From positions 62,001-126,000 of the forward strand of contig PCBI01000012.1 of assembly GCA_002730875.1 (NCBI GenBank): a stretch of 64,000 bases of DNA, written 5' to 3'. Of the stretch, positions 44,672-51,900 are shown in pieces. Within the stretch, counting starts at the first letter, position 1, and each line of letters begins with the position of its first letter. Under the pieces are notes generated by a model that made no database searches, was not told the DNA's origin, and saw nothing but the letters and a program-made list of their open reading frames with translations. The stretch is from Spirochaetaceae bacterium. Lineage in GTDB: Bacteria; Spirochaetota; Leptospiria; Leptospirales; Leptonemataceae. The position numbers and the translations under genes were made by a program.

Positions 44672-46429
44672 CTATTGGCTATCCTCCGTCCAGCATTGTC
44701 GTTTTTGGCGAACATATTCGCTGCTCCACATCTCTTTTCGGGCTTGTAGTTCTTCGACGGTGATTCCGTATCGGGCTTCCAACATCTCTATGGCGGGGGA
44801 TCCTTCGCGTTTGTATTCTTGTAGCCTGGCCAGTCTCTCGTCGATATCGGGAACCAGCGCCAGAAAGTCCGGATCCCATCGTACTACCGTTCCGTACCGG
44901 GTGGACATGATTTCATCGTATTTGCGATCGCCTGTATTGCAGAAAAGAACGTCCTTGGCCAGTACTTCCAGCGTACCAATGGAGTGCTCGTGGCCCGGTC
45001 GAAAGCGAAGCAGGATTGGTAATCGAGCTACGTAGGGATCGCTGATTCCCTGTTCGTCAATTATTTCTACGTACGGACCGGCGGCCAGTCCCACGTAACC
45101 CAGACCCATTCCTTCCATGCATCGGGCTTCGGCCTGGCTGTTTGCAATTCGGAAGGTTCGATAGTTCAAACAGGACTGAAAACGCGAAAGCTCCTCACCT
45201 CTGGCTCCCCAGGGATGGTTTTCTGCCTCAATGAGTCCCGGGCCCTTTCTTTCGAATTTGCTTACGAAATGAAATCGTTCATTGGCGATGTAACCTTTTG
45301 CGGCCGGTATCGGGATGAACAATGCGATCACACTGGCCGCCGCAAAAACCGCCAGGGTTCGCGAAGGTCTGCCATCCCATTTTGAAAGTGCGCCATTCCA
45401 CCGGGTGGGCAGGGGAATGGTAAATAGGCGCCTGGCAAGCCAGGCGAGCATGATTAACTCCGGCAATAGGAATCGGAATGCCATGAAATCGCCGCCCAGG
45501 CGAATTACGTACAGAGTCATAATTATGGGAGCGCCCAGATCCCGGACCAGGCGAAACCAGTCGCGGCGTTTTTCGTTAACCGACTCTGTTGTTGGTGAAT
45601 TAAAATAGACCAGGTATCCGTAGGCGGCTACCATCAGCAAGATAACCCAGGACGTAGGACCAAAGAAAACCGCATGAAATAAATACTTGGCGCCCTGGAG
45701 CCAGTAGCTGTCCAGACCGGCTTTCGCATAGTATGTATTGGGGAACAACTCCCCAAAGTACAGATATCGGAAAAGGTGCCAGGATCCGGCGGTCACCAGA
45801 ATGGAGATCGCGGCCCGTGCCGCGCGCCATAGAATCTGCCGTTTGCCCAGATGTCTTTCCCGGGCCAGTTCCCATAAGAAGAAGAATCCGTACCATACCG
45901 CGAACAAGCCCAGCTCGGGTCTGGTCAGGTACATGAGTCCCAGTAGAAAACCAAGCAGCACCGGTTTCTCCACGGGCCGGTGGTTTTCCAGCTTTAGATA
46001 GAAAAGCCCCAGAAGCACTGATAGAAGCCCCAATTCCATGCCGGATGCGCCAAACTGCCGGAATCCGGGGTGCGCCGCTAGAAGAAAGGGTATGATCAAA
46101 TGGAGATAGCGAAACGGCGCCTCATTGTTTTCCGATCGAGCCGGGGTACGGATCATCAAAAGTAACCCGGCCAGCGAAAGCAGAAGTCCCAGGATCACGG
46201 CTACATACGAAGAATCCAGACCCATGCCACGGAAAATGACCAGAGTGGAGAACCAGAGCGGATGGGTGAACACCTCGGTCTTTTCTCCGGGGTTGTACAC
46301 CGGCCCCTGGGTCAAATACAGATTCTCCACGGCTCGCAGGGTGATGGCCGCATCTTCGGCCAGCCACGCTTCGCTTAACAGGGCAAACAGGGATACCAGA
46401 ACCAGAACTGAGATTGCAGTAGTGCGCAC
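44672..46429 (-). CDS. Large membrane glycosyltransferase (GT39/AftB/ZomB-like)
   Basis: A 585-residue protein with a signal-like first helix and about ten membrane segments, then a soluble C-terminal domain of about 200 residues. EDAAITLRAVENLYLTQGPV, YNPGEKTEVFTHPLW and GASGMELGLLSVLLG match the pattern of membrane GT-C transferases such as AftB and ZomB (acidic pair in the first loop, NPGE, then T-x-P-L-W). The donor should be a polyprenyl-phosphate sugar. The C-terminal part has several cysteines and a Glu/Tyr-rich region. The target is unknown. It is a single gene, divergent from tmRNA. Confidence 0.72.
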   Translation of the reverse strand: MRTTAISVLVLVSLFALLSEAWLAEDAAITLRAVENLYLTQGPVYNPGEKTEVFTHPLWFSTLVIFRGMGLDSSYVAVILGLLLSLAGLLLMIRTPARSENNEAPFRYLHLIIPFLLAAHPGFRQFGASGMELGLLSVLLGLFYLKLENHRPVEKPVLLGFLLGLMYLTRPELGLFAVWYGFFFLWELARERHLGKRQILWRAARAAISILVTAGSWHLFRYLYFGELFPNTYYAKAGLDSYWLQGAKYLFHAVFFGPTSWVILLMVAAYGYLVYFNSPTTESVNEKRRDWFRLVRDLGAPIIMTLYVIRLGGDFMAFRFLLPELIMLAWLARRLFTIPLPTRWNGALSKWDGRPSRTLAVFAAASVIALFIPIPAAKGYIANERFHFVSKFERKGPGLIEAENHPWGARGEELSRFQSCLNYRTFRIANSQAEARCMEGMGLGYVGLAAGPYVEIIDEQGISDPYVARLPILLRFRPGHEHSIGTLEVLAKDVLFCNTGDRKYDEIMSTRYGTVVRWDPDFLALVPDIDERLARLQEYKREGSPAIEMLEARYGITVEELQARKEMWSSEYVRQKRQCWTEDSQ

Positions 46430-46564
46430 ATCTCCCTATGAAGAAATACGGGAAGGATGAAAACTGATTTTTTCCCGATGTCCGATCTTCTGGTTTCCAA
46501 ATTAGGCTGGAAAATGTCGCAATCGTTTGCTATTCTGTGTCTGTGGCCGAGAAATCGGTCAAAT

Positions 46565-46911
46565 GGGGACGAATCTGGTTTCGACTGCTGTGATATCGAG
46601 ATCCAGGTTGCATGCGGAGTTGAGGAGCTCCTTAAAACCTCACCTTATAAGTGCCAACAACGAATACGCACTGGCTGCATAATTAATGCGGTCACGCTCC
46701 CTGTAGCTTCCCTTCCGGGGCTACAGATGAGTGTCAATTTACGGAAGGTCTGTTGATTCGGTTCGGGTAGCGATTCAGCAGGAATAATCTATCCGAAACG
46801 TCAGGCTGTGGTTCGTTACTGCACCGAGGCCTGCCGTAACGAGCAGTAACTAAGCATGTAGAGGCCTGTTTTTCGCACCGTAGGACGCGGGTTCGACTCC
46901 CGCCGTCTCCA
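46565..46911 (+). ncRNA. ssrA: Transfer-messenger RNA (tmRNA), one-piece
   Basis: The gene is about 347 nt. GGGGACG at the 5' end pairs with CGTCTCC at 46904-46910, with discriminator A at 46911; CCA is not encoded. The 5' part has the conserved GAATCTGGTTTCGACT. The T arm is GCGGG-TTCGACT-CCCGC (46887-46903). The tag reading frame runs 46653-46679 with stop at 46680: ANNEYALAA, typical with its small hydrophobic end for ClpXP-type degradation. Between tag and T arm there are several stem-forming segments, as expected for pseudoknots. It rescues stalled ribosomes with SmpB. The downstream part is unusual: a copy of its 3' end and a set of palindromic elements follow. Confidence 0.95.
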
Positions 46912-46915
46912 CAGC

Positions 46916-47013
46916 GGAAGTGGGGGGTAGCGAGCCGGGGCGGCTAACCTTCCATGGTTAGACGCCCCGTCCGTCGCGCATCCTGCGCTCCGCATTCGCT
47001 ACCCCCCACTTCC
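46916..47013 (+). repeat. Palindromic element A, cloverleaf-like
   Basis: The element begins five bases after the tmRNA 3' end. The outer arms are 18 bp and perfect (GGAAGTGGGGGGTAGCGA, 46916-46933, with 46996-47013). Inside are hairpin 1 (GGGGCG, CTAACC and complements, 46937-46968) and hairpin 2 (GCGCA-TCC-TGCGC, 46976-46988). This gives a three-way junction of about 98 nt. A nearly exact second copy of most of the element (108 of 109 bases, 46931-47039) is at 47427-47535. It could end tmRNA transcription, but there is no T tract. Confidence 0.9.
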
Positions 47014-47113
47014 TGGTGATTGGGGCGTACACTATAGTCTCTTCATGGCTTCTGGTAGACTGATCTTGGACTCACTCCTGCAAGGGTAGGCCTTGCGATG
47101 CCATTCTCCACCT

Positions 47114-47213
47114 TAGACGTTGAACCTGTATCGAGCCACACCCACGGACGGGTGTAGTCGGTGCTCGGTGCAAGGAGGTGCCGGGCACCGACCGAGATGC
47201 GGGTTCAACGTCC
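47114..47213 (+). repeat. Palindromic element C, cloverleaf-like
   Basis: The outer arms are GACGTTGAACCTG and CGGGTTCAACGTC (13 bp, one T-G pair). The inner hairpins are ACACCC with GGGTGT, and GTCGGTGC with GCACCGAC extended by further pairs. The base sequence differs from element A, but the layout (outer arm, TCGAGCC word, two inner hairpins, outer arm) is the same. Its right arm overlaps an interrupted copy of the tmRNA 3' end at 47199-47233. Confidence 0.8.
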
Positions 47214-47233
47214 GGCGACTCCCGCCGTCTCCA
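47199..47233 (+). repeat. Interrupted duplicate of the tmRNA 3' end
   Basis: 47199-47206 repeats tmRNA bases 46887-46894 (GCGGGTTC), and 47217-47233 repeats 46895-46911 (GACTCCCGCCGTCTCCA) exactly. Between them is a 10-base insert, 47207-47216. The duplicate breaks the T arm, so it cannot be a working tRNA-like end. Integrative elements often use this part of ssrA as attachment site and leave a copy at the far end, so it may be an att remnant. Confidence 0.85.
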
Positions 47234-47235
47234 AA

Positions 47236-47337
47236 CCGTAAGTGGGGGTAGTCGAGCGGGGTAGGCCGCGCCTCCTCGCACGGACTACCCCGCGCTCGGA
47301 CATCCTGTCCTCGTCTTTCGACCACCCCCACTTACGG
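47236..47337 (+). repeat. Palindromic element B, cloverleaf-like
   Basis: The outer arms 47236-47255 and 47318-47337 match in 19 of 20 positions (CCGTAAGTGGGGGTAGTCGA). Inside are GCGGGGTAG with CTACCCCGC, and GGACA-TCC-TGTCC. It has the same TCC loop in hairpin 2 as element A and a similar GTGGGGGTAG outer arm. It begins two bases after the duplicated tmRNA end, just as element A begins five bases after the real one, so the pair [tmRNA end + element] was probably duplicated as a unit and then diverged. Confidence 0.85.
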
Positions 47338-47411
47338 GGGCCTCTGGGACAACTCCCTGACGCTCGTGCTTCGTGCACTCGCTTTTCGATCAATCCCACC
47401 TGCTGGGCCTC

Positions 47412-47535
47412 GCGGATGCGGAGTATCGAGCCGGGGCGGCTAACCTTCCATGGTTAGACGCCCCGTCCGTCGCGCATCCTGCGCTCCGCATTCGCTACCC
47501 CCCACTTCCTGGTGATTGGGGCTTACACTATAGTC
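47412..47535 (+). repeat. Palindromic element A', second copy of A with new 5' arm
   Basis: 47427-47535 equals 46931-47039 apart from one base (47523). The 5' arm of A, however, is replaced here: GCGGATGCGGAG (47412-47423) pairs instead with CTCCGCATTCGC (47484-47495), 12 bp with one wobble. The cloverleaf shape is thus restored with a different outer stem. No tmRNA-end copy precedes it. Confidence 0.85.
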
Positions 47536-47685
47536 CTTCGACTTTTTCCAGAACCGCTTGACACAGTTTTCGCATGTGACCCCCTTTGGAGCATGCAAGG
47601 TCGCGGCCTACTTTACCTTTCCCTCCGCATAGAGCTAGAGGTGACCACTCTGGTATAGCCGGGATATGCTCCGATCTGAATTGCG

Positions 47686-47713
47686 AAGGCGGGCCCGGGG
47701 GTCCGCCTTTTTT
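47686..47713 (+). terminator. Intrinsic terminator in the hen1 leader
   Basis: AAGGCGGGCC (47686-47695) and GGTCCGCCTT (47700-47709) form a 10-bp stem with one G-T pair around a CGGG loop. It is followed by a run of T (47708-47713). This is a standard Rho-independent terminator. It ends only 16 bases before the hen1 start codon, so transcripts from upstream must pass it. A TTGACA word at 47558-47563 could be a promoter -35 box for the leader, though no good -10 is seen. Confidence 0.85.
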
Positions 47714-47728
47714 CGTATCTTAGCCATT

Positions 47729-49153
47729 ATGTTATTAACCATCACAACTACCATGCCGCAGGCCACGGACCTGGGATACCTGCTCCATAAACATCCGGGG
47801 CGGGTGCAGCGATTTGCTCTCTCCTATGGGGAGGCTCACGTTTTCTATCCGGAGTCTACAGACGAACGTACAACCGCCGCATTGCTTCTGGACCTGGATC
47901 CGATTTCTCTGGTTCGAGGGAAGACGGGCGGCGAAAGTCCTCTGGCGCAATATGTTAACGATAAGCCATACATCGCTTCCAGTTTCCTTTCCGGAGCCAT
48001 TTCGAAAGTCTTCGGAAGCGCGTTGTCCGGCCACTGTAAGGAGAAGCCAGAACTGGCCGAAACGAAAATTCCGCTGGAGCTGAAACTGGTGGCGGTACCG
48101 TCCCGGGGAGGGCCCGGATTGCTGGAGGCCCTCTTTTCTCCACTGGGCTATCAGTTGGACTACCGGAGGTTGGTCCTAGATGATCAATTTCCAGAATGGG
48201 GAGACTCGCCTTACTACGAAATGACATTAAGCACTGTGGCCAGGCTAAAAGAAGTCCTGTCGCATCTCTACGTACTGATCCCGGTTCTCGATAGAGAAAA
48301 GCATTACTATGTATCCGATGAGGAAGTTGAAAAGTTGCTCCGCCACGGTGAGGGCTGGCTGAACACGCATCCGGTCCAGGATCAAATCGTAAAGCGCTAC
48401 CTTCGAAGCGCGAGGCATTTGACCAATCAGGCGTTCTCCCGGCTCGGCAACGGTGAAAGTACTGACACTCTGGATGTCGAAGTGGTAAACCAGTCTAAAG
48501 AAGACGCTCTGGAAAAGCCCCTCACCCTGAATGAACAGCGATTGGAAACGATTGTCTCCATACTGAATGAAAGCGATGCCACCAGCGTACTGGATCTGGG
48601 ATGCGGCGAGGGTAAGCTACTCAAACGACTCCAGAAACTGAAAGGATTGAAACGTATTGTAGGTGTCGATGTTTCTCCCGCTGTCCTGGAATATGCCAGA
48701 CGAAATTTAAAACTCGATGAGCTATCCCATGGGAACCAGCGAGTGGAACTGATTCATGGATCCGGCATCTACAAGGATGATCGCTTTTCTGGATTCGACG
48801 CGATTTGCCTGATCGAAGTTATAGAGCACATGGAAGCTGATCGACTGCCTTTCCTGGAGAAAACCGTGTTTGGTCATGCGAAGCCCGGACTGCTACTGGT
48901 TAGCACTCCGAATGCCGAATACAATCAGCTGTTCGAAAACCTTCCAGCGGGTACCCTGCGACACCCGGATCATCGTTTCGAATGGACACGTCTTGAATTC
49001 CAGGATTGGGCTCGCAGAGTGGCCGGCGCGTACGGCTATTCGGTAGAGTTTTCGGGAATTGGGCCGGAAGACTCCGGGTTGGGATGCCCCACGCAGCTGG
49101 CAGTTTTTCGTCAGGCAGAAGCAGCGCAGAAAGTCGAGGGGGAACATGGATAG
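47729..49153 (+). CDS. hen1: Bacterial Hen1, RNA 3'-terminal ribose 2'-O-methyltransferase
   Basis: A 474-residue protein. It starts with MLLTITTTMPQATDLGYLL, the usual bacterial Hen1 N-terminus, and has the N-terminal half that binds and activates Pnkp. The C-terminal methyltransferase domain has LDLGCGEGKLLK (near residue 289) for SAM, the Mn-binding EVIEHMEAD (near 363) and STPNAEYN plus HPDHRFEWTR. It methylates the 2'-OH at a broken RNA 3' end before Pnkp seals it, which protects the site from re-cleavage. The start ATG 47729 is set by the conserved N-terminus; the frame continues upstream across the terminator. It overlaps pnkp by eight bases. Confidence 0.95.
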   Translation: MLLTITTTMPQATDLGYLLHKHPGRVQRFALSYGEAHVFYPESTDERTTAALLLDLDPISLVRGKTGGESPLAQYVNDKPYIASSFLSGAISKVFGSALSGHCKEKPELAETKIPLELKLVAVPSRGGPGLLEALFSPLGYQLDYRRLVLDDQFPEWGDSPYYEMTLSTVARLKEVLSHLYVLIPVLDREKHYYVSDEEVEKLLRHGEGWLNTHPVQDQIVKRYLRSARHLTNQAFSRLGNGESTDTLDVEVVNQSKEDALEKPLTLNEQRLETIVSILNESDATSVLDLGCGEGKLLKRLQKLKGLKRIVGVDVSPAVLEYARRNLKLDELSHGNQRVELIHGSGIYKDDRFSGFDAICLIEVIEHMEADRLPFLEKTVFGHAKPGLLLVSTPNAEYNQLFENLPAGTLRHPDHRFEWTRLEFQDWARRVAGAYGYSVEFSGIGPEDSGLGCPTQLAVFRQAEAAQKVEGEHG

Positions 49154-51689
49154 ATCTGTCATCAGTTTTCCGGAGCCATCCCTTGTTTTGCTGGTGGGGC
49201 CATCCGCGTCCGGTAAGTCCACGTTTGCGAAGAAGCATTTCAAACCTACGGAAGTGATTTCATCGGACTATTGCCGGGCCCTGGTGAGCGACGACGAAAA
49301 CAGCAACGAGGCCACAGCCGATGCCTTTGAAGTCCTTGGCTTTATCGCGGCCAAGAGGTTGGCCAGGGGAAAAACCACGGTCATTGATGCCACCAATGTG
49401 CAGGCTCCATCTCGCAAAAAGCTTTTGCAACTCGCCCGGCAGTTTCATGTCCATGCAGTAGCCATCGTTTTGAATCTTCCGCGAAAGGTTCTGGAACAGC
49501 GCAATCAGTTACGTACCGATAGAAATATGCCCAATGGGGTTGTGCGAAAACAGCAATCGGAATTGCAGCGATCTTTGCGTGGTTTGAAGAAGGAGGGGTT
49601 TCGCTTCGTATATGTAATCGACTCCGCCGAGGCTGTGGACTCCGCAAGCATCGAGCGCACCCGGCTATGGGTGGATAAGACCGACCTGTCCGGTCCCTTT
49701 GATATCATAGGGGATGTGCACGGTTGTTTCGATGAGATGATTTCGCTTTTGGAGAAACTGGGATATGCGACGAATTCAGGAAACGGGGCTGAGCTGAGTC
49801 ATTCGGATGGTCGACGTCCGGTTTTTGTGGGCGATCTGGTAGATCGAGGGCCAGGGACCACGGAGGTGCTGCGCTTCGTGAGTCAGGCCGTGGACGCCGG
49901 GCTGGCTTTCTGTGTAGCGGGAAACCATGATGTTAAGCTCCTAAAATATCTGCGCGGCAAGCAGGTCAAACTCAAGCACGGTCTGGAAGTGAGCGCCCGG
50001 CAACTGGAGAACCAGGATCCAGAATTCCTGAGCACAATAATGCAGTTCCTGGATGGACTCAGGAGTCACTACGTCTTTGATGGGGGCCGTCTGGTAGTGG
50101 CTCATGCGGGCCTTAAGGAGGAATACCACGGTCGGGCCTCCGGAACCGTGCGGCAGTTTGCGCTGTACGGCGAAACCACCGGCGAAATCGACGAGTATGG
50201 TTATCCGGTTCGGTATCAATGGGCCAGGGATTATCGCGGCGAGGCCCGTGTTGTATACGGACATACGCCGGTCACCGAGGCCGAATGGGTCAACCGAACC
50301 ATTAACATTGATACTGGCTGCGTCTTCGGAGGCAAACTAACGGCTCTGCGGTATCCCGAAATGACCCTGGTAGATGTGCCTGCCCGGGAGGTTTACTACG
50401 CATCGGCGAAACCGCTGGCTGCAGCCGGGGGCGCCAATTCCGGTGATCCGCAGCTGCTGGATATCAAAGATATTGCCGGAAAGCGGATCATCACGACATC
50501 GCTGGCCCATAGCGTCTCCATCCCCGAGGAGCACTCCGCCGCATCCATTGAATCATTGAGTCGGTTTACCACGAATCCGCAATGGCTGATTCATTTGCCG
50601 CCCACAATGTCTCCGTCCGAAACCAGTTCCCTGGATGGCTATCTGGAAAGACCGGAAGAAGCTCTGGACTATTATAAACGTAATGGGATCAAGCAGGTGA
50701 TCTGCGAAGAGAAGCATATGGGTTCGCGGGCAATCATCGTAGTTTGTCGCGATGAGGAAGTGGCGAGCCGTCGATTCGGCGTACCGGGGGAGGCGGGTAT
50801 TTGCTATAGTAGAACCGGTCGTCGCTTCTTCTCCAATGGTTCCCTGGAGCAATCGGTGCTGCAGGTGTTGCGACAGGCGATGGATGATGCAGGGACCTGG
50901 GATGTTCTTGATACGGACTGGATTTGTCTGGATACCGAGATCATGCCCTGGAGCCTGAAGGCGCAGGCGTTGCTGCGGGATCAATATGCGGCGGTGGGCG
51001 CCGCAGCCCGGGGCGCCCTGGGAGCAGTGTTGCCGGTTCTGGAGCAGGCCAGTGAAAACGGTCTGGCAGTTCATGATCTCCTCAAGAGCGTCCAGTTGCG
51101 GGCGGCAAACACTGAGCGGTTCGTCGCTGCCTATCGGCAATATTGCTGGCCGGCAGAAAGTCTCCAGGATATCAAAGTAGCCCCGTTTCATATTCTGGCG
51201 GCCGAAGGTCGCACCTTTCTTTCCCGAAGCCACGATTGGCATCTGGAGACACTGGAGTCCATAGTGAGTTCCGCCCCGGGGCTTCTCGTTTCCACCAGAC
51301 ATCGGATCGTGGATACGACGTCCGACTCCGACGTCCGGGAAGCCTGCGACTGGTGGGAGGAGTTAACCGAAGCCGGCGGCGAGGGCTTTGTTACCAAACC
51401 TCTGGATTTTGTCGCTCGTGGAAAACGTGGGATGGTTCAGCCTGGGATAAAAACCAGGGGCAAAGACTATCTACGTATCATTTATGGTCCGGACTACGAT
51501 ATGAAAAGTAATCTGGATCGTGTGCGAAAGCGTGGGCTGTCCCGGAAACGATCCCTTGCTCTGCGCGAATTTGCGCTGGGTCATGAGTCTCTGGAACGAT
51601 TTGTCAAAAAGGAACCGCTGTATCGAGTGCACGAATGCGTTGCAGGTGTTCTGGCTCTGGAATCGGATCCTGTGGACCCTCGCCTTTAG
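49146..51689 (+). CDS. pnkp: Polynucleotide kinase-phosphatase-ligase Pnkp (RNA repair)
   Basis: An 847-residue three-domain enzyme. The N-terminal kinase has GPSASGKST at residues 18-26. The middle metallophosphatase has GDVHGCFDEM (near 190), GDLVDRGP (near 229) and AGNHD (near 259). The C-terminal ligase-like domain has EEKHMGSRA (near 522, with the adenylated Lys). Together with Hen1 it heals 5'-OH and 2',3'-cyclic phosphate ends and joins them, for instance in tRNAs cut by ribotoxins. Ligation needs Hen1, and the eight-base gene overlap supports coupled synthesis. GAGGGGG lies just before ATG 49146. The size is close to the clostridial enzyme. Confidence 0.96.
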   Translation: MDRSVISFPEPSLVLLVGPSASGKSTFAKKHFKPTEVISSDYCRALVSDDENSNEATADAFEVLGFIAAKRLARGKTTVIDATNVQAPSRKKLLQLARQFHVHAVAIVLNLPRKVLEQRNQLRTDRNMPNGVVRKQQSELQRSLRGLKKEGFRFVYVIDSAEAVDSASIERTRLWVDKTDLSGPFDIIGDVHGCFDEMISLLEKLGYATNSGNGAELSHSDGRRPVFVGDLVDRGPGTTEVLRFVSQAVDAGLAFCVAGNHDVKLLKYLRGKQVKLKHGLEVSARQLENQDPEFLSTIMQFLDGLRSHYVFDGGRLVVAHAGLKEEYHGRASGTVRQFALYGETTGEIDEYGYPVRYQWARDYRGEARVVYGHTPVTEAEWVNRTINIDTGCVFGGKLTALRYPEMTLVDVPAREVYYASAKPLAAAGGANSGDPQLLDIKDIAGKRIITTSLAHSVSIPEEHSAASIESLSRFTTNPQWLIHLPPTMSPSETSSLDGYLERPEEALDYYKRNGIKQVICEEKHMGSRAIIVVCRDEEVASRRFGVPGEAGICYSRTGRRFFSNGSLEQSVLQVLRQAMDDAGTWDVLDTDWICLDTEIMPWSLKAQALLRDQYAAVGAAARGALGAVLPVLEQASENGLAVHDLLKSVQLRAANTERFVAAYRQYCWPAESLQDIKVAPFHILAAEGRTFLSRSHDWHLETLESIVSSAPGLLVSTRHRIVDTTSDSDVREACDWWEELTEAGGEGFVTKPLDFVARGKRGMVQPGIKTRGKDYLRIIYGPDYDMKSNLDRVRKRGLSRKRSLALREFALGHESLERFVKKEPLYRVHECVAGVLALESDPVDPRL

Positions 51690-51804
51690 GGCCGTTCATT
51701 ATCCCTGGCGCTACGGAGGGCGTACTACCGGGTTCAGTGCCTATTGGCGTTTTCACCATGCAGAGATACAGGGTCACGTTCCGCAGCCCGGCCCTTTCCC
51801 GACT

Positions 51805-51850
51805 CACCGTCGCAAAACCCCCTGAACAGGGGGACTCAGCCGGGCGTCTG
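51805..51850 (+). promoter_or_regulatory. Leader hairpin element 1
   Basis: CCCCCT-GAAC-AGGGGG (51818-51833) is a 6-bp GC hairpin preceded by GCAAAA and by GACTCACCG, and followed by GCCGGGCG. It starts 83 bases before the proposed lipoprotein start at 51901. A matching element lies at the same distance before the next lipoprotein gene (53463). The 5' hairpin could also end pnkp transcription, but no T tract follows. Confidence 0.6.
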
Positions 51851-51900
51851 GTGGGGAATACTATTTGCGCGGACCGGAAAGAGAATTCATCGTACACGGC

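Noticed and set aside
46916..47013. Element A considered as a simple tmRNA terminator
   Set aside because: There is no T tract after the stem, and related elements without a preceding gene end follow; a terminator role alone does not explain the array.
47072..47457. Overlapping open frames of 62-72 residues on both strands in the palindromic region
   Set aside because: They arise from GC-rich inverted repeats, are Arg/Pro/Gly-rich without ribosome-binding sites, and change frame across elements. The region is better explained by structure.
50553..51302. 249-residue minus-strand frame
   Set aside because: It is antisense to the ligase domain of pnkp, with no motifs of its own.
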